Shown here one piece after another: positions 1 to 3,795 of a stretch of 6,615 bases of DNA; the first letter of the stretch is position 1, and each line of letters begins with the position of its first letter. A program made the position numbers and the translations under genes. Origin of the DNA: Bacteroidota bacterium (lineage in GTDB: Bacteria; Bacteroidota; Bacteroidia; Bacteroidales; JAADJA01); contig JAJRTT010000400.1 in assembly GCA_024278155.1 (NCBI GenBank), forward strand, positions 1 through 6,615, written 5' to 3'. The notes under the pieces were generated by a model, which did no database searches, was not told where the DNA came from, and worked only from the letters and a program-made list of their open reading frames with translations.

Positions 1-3000
1 ATGCCCCCCTACCGAACTGGACAATGTTTTTTTCGATGGGGGCTCTTTTACATCTTCCAACCAAACAGTCGATATCAATATAAGAAATGCGGTTTGCCAC
101 AACATGGACTGGTCCGGGGCAAATTCACCTAAGCTTGAAGGGCCCGATACCACAAACCTAATTGTATATGGCTCATTGAAATTAGTCCAGGACATGGATT
201 TCGGTTTTCAGGGAGAGACACATTTTGAAGATACGATTGGAGGGCAAGCCATCGAATCGGCTAAAAACACATTTAACAATAACATACGGTTCCAGGGAAC
301 AGATGGGGGTTGGACATTACTCGATAAGTTGAGCTGCTCCGATACAATTTTCCATGACCGCGGTTCGCTTGGCACTTACGGCGAAAGTATTGAAACCGAT
401 TATTTTCATGTTAGGGACACATGTTCGAAAAAACTCTATTTGCACACCGACACCCTTATAGCCAATGGATCCGAAGAGGCTATTGAAGTGGATGCTTCCA
501 ACCTGGAACTCCATGCCGATTCATCCATGCTCATCACAACAAGTGATATGGCACGTATCAGGAACACGAATGGTGAACGCCTGGTTTACCACAATGTCCA
601 TCAGCAGGGTTACTTTGCACAACTGATCAACGATGCATATTGCGTGTTCAATGTGGTTGTCCATGACGGGGGCCTGAGCAAAATTGAAAACGATTGTACC
701 ATCGACACAACAATCTTTAACGGGGCTTTAAGTTCCGTGGAAGGAAGCGATACCATAAAAACGGCAATATTCAATAATGCAGAAGGTAAAATAAAAGGAG
801 GTAGCATCGTTGAGATTGCCTATTATTTCCAATCGGGAACGGCACTTGGCAGCAATAAAATAGATACGGCTTTGTTTTATGATTTGGGAAAGATAGAAGG
901 GACAAATTTTATTGATACGGCCATCATTTCTAAAAATGCCGAAATAATCGGGCAAAACACAATACGAACTGCCACATTAAAAGACAACGGTCAGTTTTAT
1001 GGGAACAACACCTTTGATGACCTTACGCTTACCTATGCAAAAAAGTATTTCTTTGAGCATGATTCAACACAAACCATAAACGAGAGCCTGACCGCCAATG
1101 GACGCTGCACAGGGAATATCATCTTAATGTCGGACTTTGATGGAAAACAAGCTTCCATAAAAAAGACAAATGGGAACGTGGAAATCGAATACGCCAACCT
1201 GAGGGGTTTAAAAGCTGAGGGAAACACACCATTTATTGCCAACAGTTCAGTTGATTTGGGGAACAATGAAGGATGGGATATTTTAACCGCAGAATCAATT
1301 GCTTTATATTGGGTGGACAATTCGGGGGATTGGAGCGATTCGCTCCATTGGGCGCCTACAAGCGGAGGTGTCGGCGGCTACTGCATCCCCTCACCCATCG
1401 ATGATGTTTATTTCGATGTAAATTCTTTTTCAAACCAGGGCGAATCCGTAATCCTTGATATTGAAAACCCAAGTTGCAGGAACATGAACTGGGAGGGTTC
1501 CTCTATCTATCTCCCAATCTTTGCCGGCCCACCTGAAAACGGGATGTATATTTACGGCTCACTTTTGTTCAACGATTCAATGAACCTACTCTATGAAGGT
1601 GAAACATTCTTTGAAGCACAGGAAGAGGGCAAAACAATCAATATGAAAGGAAAGTCATTTGAAAACGATGCCGTGTTCAGGGGAAGGGGCGGTGGATGGG
1701 GTTTCGTCAATAACTTTTCCACCATCAAAGACCTCAACTTCATTTATGGAAAAATAAACACAAATGATTTCAAGTTGAACTGTAGGAATTTTCATTCTTA
1801 TGATACAACAAAGCGGGAATTATTATTGGGCAGCTCGGTAATCGAAAATAGTCAATCGTGGATAATCAATACAAAAAACCTTGAACTTGATGCCGGTTCA
1901 TCCTACATCATTTCAGGGGATTCGATACTCACTTTTCACGGGGATTTTTTGAACCAAAACAAGTATAAAGACACAGTTGCCTACAACGACGTTAAACTTA
2001 CCGGAAATGCGAAAATAAAAAACGACAGTGTATATTGTTATTATGACGATGTTTTATTCGAAAGCTTCGGGACCATAAATGGCGACTGTTCCATTGATAC
2101 TGTCATATTTGAAAATTCAGGGATGATAAACGACAACGATTCCATAAACCACGCATGGTTCAAGGTCGGGGGGACAATAAACGGAGGCCACCATGTGATC
2201 AAATCGGCATTGTTCGACAACAGTGGGACCATATTGGGAAACAGCGAAATAAAATCTGCCATTTTCAATAATAGCGGAAATATCAGTGGAACAAACACGA
2301 TCGATACAACCATTATTTATGGAAACGGTAACATAAGCGGTGACAACATTTTCAACAGTGCCGTAATTATTTATGGCGATGGAAGTGTTTTTGGGAATAA
2401 TGAAATACAAAACAAGCTAACAATCCATGGTTTCGCCTCCATATTCCAACAAAACGAAATCCATGATGCACTGTTATTGGGTTGGGGAAATCTGGGCGGC
2501 CCCAATAACTTTGACATTTTGACCCTGAGCCCGGGAAAGACCTATACCCTGTCGAGCAGCACCACCCAAACCATCGACCAAGGCCTGAGCATCAGGGGGA
2601 ATAATTGCTTCCCGATAACTTTGCGGTCGTCAATACAAAACCAGCAGGCCGAAATCACAATGCCTTCGACAGCGGACACAGTTTCGGGCGATTTTATTAT
2701 CATGCGCGACATTCAGGCAAGCGGGGGAGCTGTTTATTTTGCAGGTGGGCACTCCAATAACATCTCCAACAATTCCGGGTGGAACTGGGACGACGCACCG
2801 GATTACATTTACGGTCTGGGGTTCGATACAGCTTACCTTTGCAATGGGGAATCACTTGTAATTACAACGGAAAATTTCAACCCAAACGAAACCACCACCT
2901 TTGAGTGGGGCGATGGAACCATTGGCCCAACTTATACGGTTACCGAAGGGGGGACATATTATGTTACGGCCAACTATTCCGATAATTGTTCAGTCCCCGA

Positions 3001-3727
3001 TCAGGTTTATGTGGAAATGCTCCCTTCTCCCGAAATTGACCTTGGTGAAGATACCGAAATATGTGAAGGGGAACAACTTCAAATAGAAACACCGGATAAC
3101 TTTGAGGCATACTTATGGCAGGATGGATCAACGAACACTTCAGTAGTAGCAACCAGTTCGGGAACCTACTGGCTGGAAGTCACCGCAGGGAACACATGCA
3201 AGGCCCGGGATTCGGTTTACCTCGATGTACTTCCCTCCCCCCACCCTTACCTGGGTGAAGATGAAATTATCCACAACGATGAATTTGCCATATTGGACGC
3301 AGGTTATCCCGGCGGGTCTTATTTTTGGTCAACAAACGACACCACCCAGATCATCGAAGCTCAGGGAGTGGAAGGGGGTTTGGAATATTGGGTGGAAGTT
3401 TACTATGATGGGTGCCTCGGCTATGATACGATCGTGATCGATGAATACCCTTATTGCACCGCTGATGTGCCCACAGCTTTCAGCCCAAACAACGACAGCA
3501 AAAATGATATCCTCTACGTTTTCGGATCGGGGATCGACACCCTTGATTTTAAAATATTCAACAGGTTCGGTGAACTGGTTTTTGAAACCAATGAAATCGA
3601 CAAAGGTTGGGACGGGACTTTCCATGACGAAAAACAAGAAGAAGAAGTTTATATCTATTACCTGAAAGCCATTTGTTTTGATGGACTTGTAACCGAGAAA
3701 AAAGGGAACATAACATTGTTGAGATGA
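1..3727 (+). CDS. Large T9SS type B-sorted surface protein with duplicated solenoid units and Ig-like modules (5' partial)
   Basis: The reading frame is open from base 2 and base 1 is the third base of the preceding codon, so the gene begins upstream. The first in-frame ATG (104) is internal, because residues before it align with the second unit. There are 1241 residues in the window. Order: unit A (1-428), unit B (429-930, opening with YWVDNSGDWSDSLHW), three Ig-like modules (about 934-1150) and a type B T9SS C-terminal domain (about 1156-1241). Each unit contains a run of 17-18 residue solenoid turns. The CTD predicts export by Sec and T9SS and surface attachment or release. I see no catalytic motif, so an adhesin or structural role is inferred from architecture only. 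The stop overlaps the start of the next gene by four bases. The signal peptide and possibly further units lie outside the window. The frame shows no break. Confidence 0.93.
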   Translation, partial: CPPTELDNVFFDGGSFTSSNQTVDINIRNAVCHNMDWSGANSPKLEGPDTTNLIVYGSLKLVQDMDFGFQGETHFEDTIGGQAIESAKNTFNNNIRFQGTDGGWTLLDKLSCSDTIFHDRGSLGTYGESIETDYFHVRDTCSKKLYLHTDTLIANGSEEAIEVDASNLELHADSSMLITTSDMARIRNTNGERLVYHNVHQQGYFAQLINDAYCVFNVVVHDGGLSKIENDCTIDTTIFNGALSSVEGSDTIKTAIFNNAEGKIKGGSIVEIAYYFQSGTALGSNKIDTALFYDLGKIEGTNFIDTAIISKNAEIIGQNTIRTATLKDNGQFYGNNTFDDLTLTYAKKYFFEHDSTQTINESLTANGRCTGNIILMSDFDGKQASIKKTNGNVEIEYANLRGLKAEGNTPFIANSSVDLGNNEGWDILTAESIALYWVDNSGDWSDSLHWAPTSGGVGGYCIPSPIDDVYFDVNSFSNQGESVILDIENPSCRNMNWEGSSIYLPIFAGPPENGMYIYGSLLFNDSMNLLYEGETFFEAQEEGKTINMKGKSFENDAVFRGRGGGWGFVNNFSTIKDLNFIYGKINTNDFKLNCRNFHSYDTTKRELLLGSSVIENSQSWIINTKNLELDAGSSYIISGDSILTFHGDFLNQNKYKDTVAYNDVKLTGNAKIKNDSVYCYYDDVLFESFGTINGDCSIDTVIFENSGMINDNDSINHAWFKVGGTINGGHHVIKSALFDNSGTILGNSEIKSAIFNNSGNISGTNTIDTTIIYGNGNISGDNIFNSAVIIYGDGSVFGNNEIQNKLTIHGFASIFQQNEIHDALLLGWGNLGGPNNFDILTLSPGKTYTLSSSTTQTIDQGLSIRGNNCFPITLRSSIQNQQAEITMPSTADTVSGDFIIMRDIQASGGAVYFAGGHSNNISNNSGWNWDDAPDYIYGLGFDTAYLCNGESLVITTENFNPNETTTFEWGDGTIGPTYTVTEGGTYYVTANYSDNCSVPDQVYVEMLPSPEIDLGEDTEICEGEQLQIETPDNFEAYLWQDGSTNTSVVATSSGTYWLEVTAGNTCKARDSVYLDVLPSPHPYLGEDEIIHNDEFAILDAGYPGGSYFWSTNDTTQIIEAQGVEGGLEYWVEVYYDGCLGYDTIVIDEYPYCTADVPTAFSPNNDSKNDILYVFGSGIDTLDFKIFNRFGELVFETNEIDKGWDGTFHDEKQEEEVYIYYLKAICFDGLVTEKKGNITLLR
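2..1285 (+). repeat. Long protein-level repeat, unit A (5' truncated)
   Basis: Residues 1-428 of gene 1 align with unit B along their whole length. Cys at base 2 matches Cys at 1382. Other anchors are DNVFFD with DDVYFD, CHNMDW with CRNMNW, VYGSL with IYGSL, GETHFE with GETFFE, NLELHADSS with NLELDAGSS, TQTI in both, and the closing NNEGWD with NNSGWN. The opening part (equivalent to the YWV...SGG stretch at 1307-1381) must lie just left of the window. Divergence is high at DNA level, so this is an old duplication. Confidence 0.85.
647..1015 (+). repeat. Solenoid array A: seven turns of about 17 residues
   Basis: Consecutive turns start at bases 647, 704, 758, 812, 863, 914 and 965. The last four turns are exactly 51 bases each. 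The consensus turn is D/K-T-A-I/L-F, a variable Asn/Gly-rich bend, I-x-G-x-N-x-I, as in DTALFYDLGKIEGTNFI. Alternating hydrophobics with a Gly/Asn turn at a fixed spacing are what a right-handed beta-helix or similar beta-solenoid would show. The fold is inferred. Confidence 0.8.
1286..2791 (+). repeat. Long protein-level repeat, unit B
   Basis: This is the second complete copy. It begins with a linker and the YWVDNSGDWSDSLHW motif (1307-1351), a tryptophan-rich opener that I recall from large Bacteroidota surface proteins. A Gly-rich loop, a beta-rich stretch, nine solenoid turns (2045-2512) and a capping segment follow. The cap holds TQTI (2564-2575) and then a conserved Cys (2606-2608), matching TQTI at 1067-1078 and Cys at 1106-1108 in unit A. 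The copy from its matching Cys to its end is 1410 bases, against 1284 in unit A. Confidence 0.85.
2045..2512 (+). repeat. Solenoid array B: nine turns of 17-18 residues
   Basis: Turns start at 2045, 2096, 2147, 2201, 2252, 2303, 2354, 2408 and 2462. Six are exactly 17 residues and three are 18. The pattern is the same as in array A, for example KSAIFNNSGNISGTNTI. The array is followed by a cap starting DILTL at 2513, equivalent to DDLTL at 1016 in array A. It is longer than array A by two turns. Confidence 0.82.
2801..3448 (+). repeat. Three Ig-like modules preceding the CTD of gene 1
   Basis: Module 1 (2801-3019) is divergent and has a PKD-like EWGDG core. Module 2 (3020-3229, 70 residues) carries LPSPEIDLGEDTEIC, LWQDGS and YWLEV. 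Module 3 (3230-3448) carries LPSP, LGED, YFWS and YWVEV. They resemble the Ig-like domains that commonly precede CHU_C domains. Modules 1 and 2 each have two cysteines, one after the first strand and one near the last, likely a disulfide pair. Module 3 lacks the first of these. Confidence 0.8.
3467..3724 (+). other. T9SS type B C-terminal sorting domain of gene 1
   Basis: The last 86 residues begin VPTAFSPNND and continue with KND, FKIFNRFGELVFET, GWDGTF, VYIYYLKAICFDG and KGNITLLR. These are the ordered landmarks of the gliding-motility-associated C-terminal domain (TIGR04131 / CHU_C), which directs proteins to the T9SS. The length is typical. One consensus position differs: the usual PNxDGxND reads PNNDSKND here. 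Confidence 0.93.
3724..3727 (+). promoter_or_regulatory. ATGA stop-start overlap between the two genes
   Basis: The ATG of gene 2 (3724-3726) overlaps the TGA stop of gene 1 (3725-3727). There is no room for a separate promoter and no strong purine-rich ribosome site upstream (only a GAG just before the ATG), so gene 2 is probably translated by reinitiation on a shared transcript. Coupling is inferred; the overlap is seen directly. Confidence 0.85.
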
Positions 3728-3795
3728 AAAAATATTATCTGTTTTTTTTGATACCAATTATTGTACTTGGGGTTTCCCCAACATTGCTTTTTTCA
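3724..3795 (+). other. Sec signal peptide of gene 2
   Basis: MKKYYLFFLIPIIVLG gives two lysines followed by a long hydrophobic core; cleavage is likely after Ser24 (TLLFS, then QDEE). The mature protein would start with Gln, which often becomes pyroglutamate in Bacteroidota exported proteins. A run of eight T (3742-3749) encodes part of the core. Confidence 0.85.

Noticed and set aside
2041..2410. Two overlapping minus-strand frames opposite solenoid array B
   Set aside because: They are periodic only because the 51-base repeat on the plus strand leaves both other frames free of stops; they mirror the solenoid.
2045..2512. CRISPR-like array because of the regular 51-base period
   Set aside because: There are no identical repeats separated by unique spacers; the period is a degenerate protein repeat within an open frame.
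104..3727. Start of gene 1 at the ATG at 104
   Set aside because: The frame is open to base 2 and the residues before 104 align with unit B (for example DNVFFD with DDVYFD and CHNM with CRNM), so this Met is internal.
3329..3757. 142-residue minus-strand reading frame across the gene junction
   Set aside because: It lies opposite the Ig module and CTD of gene 1, whose coding is certain, and its translation shows no recognisable domain or supporting start signal.
3700..3760. Promoter or terminator between the genes
   Set aside because: The genes overlap by four bases; no stem with a T-tract and no clear Bacteroidota -7/-33 pair is visible. The T8 run is coding.
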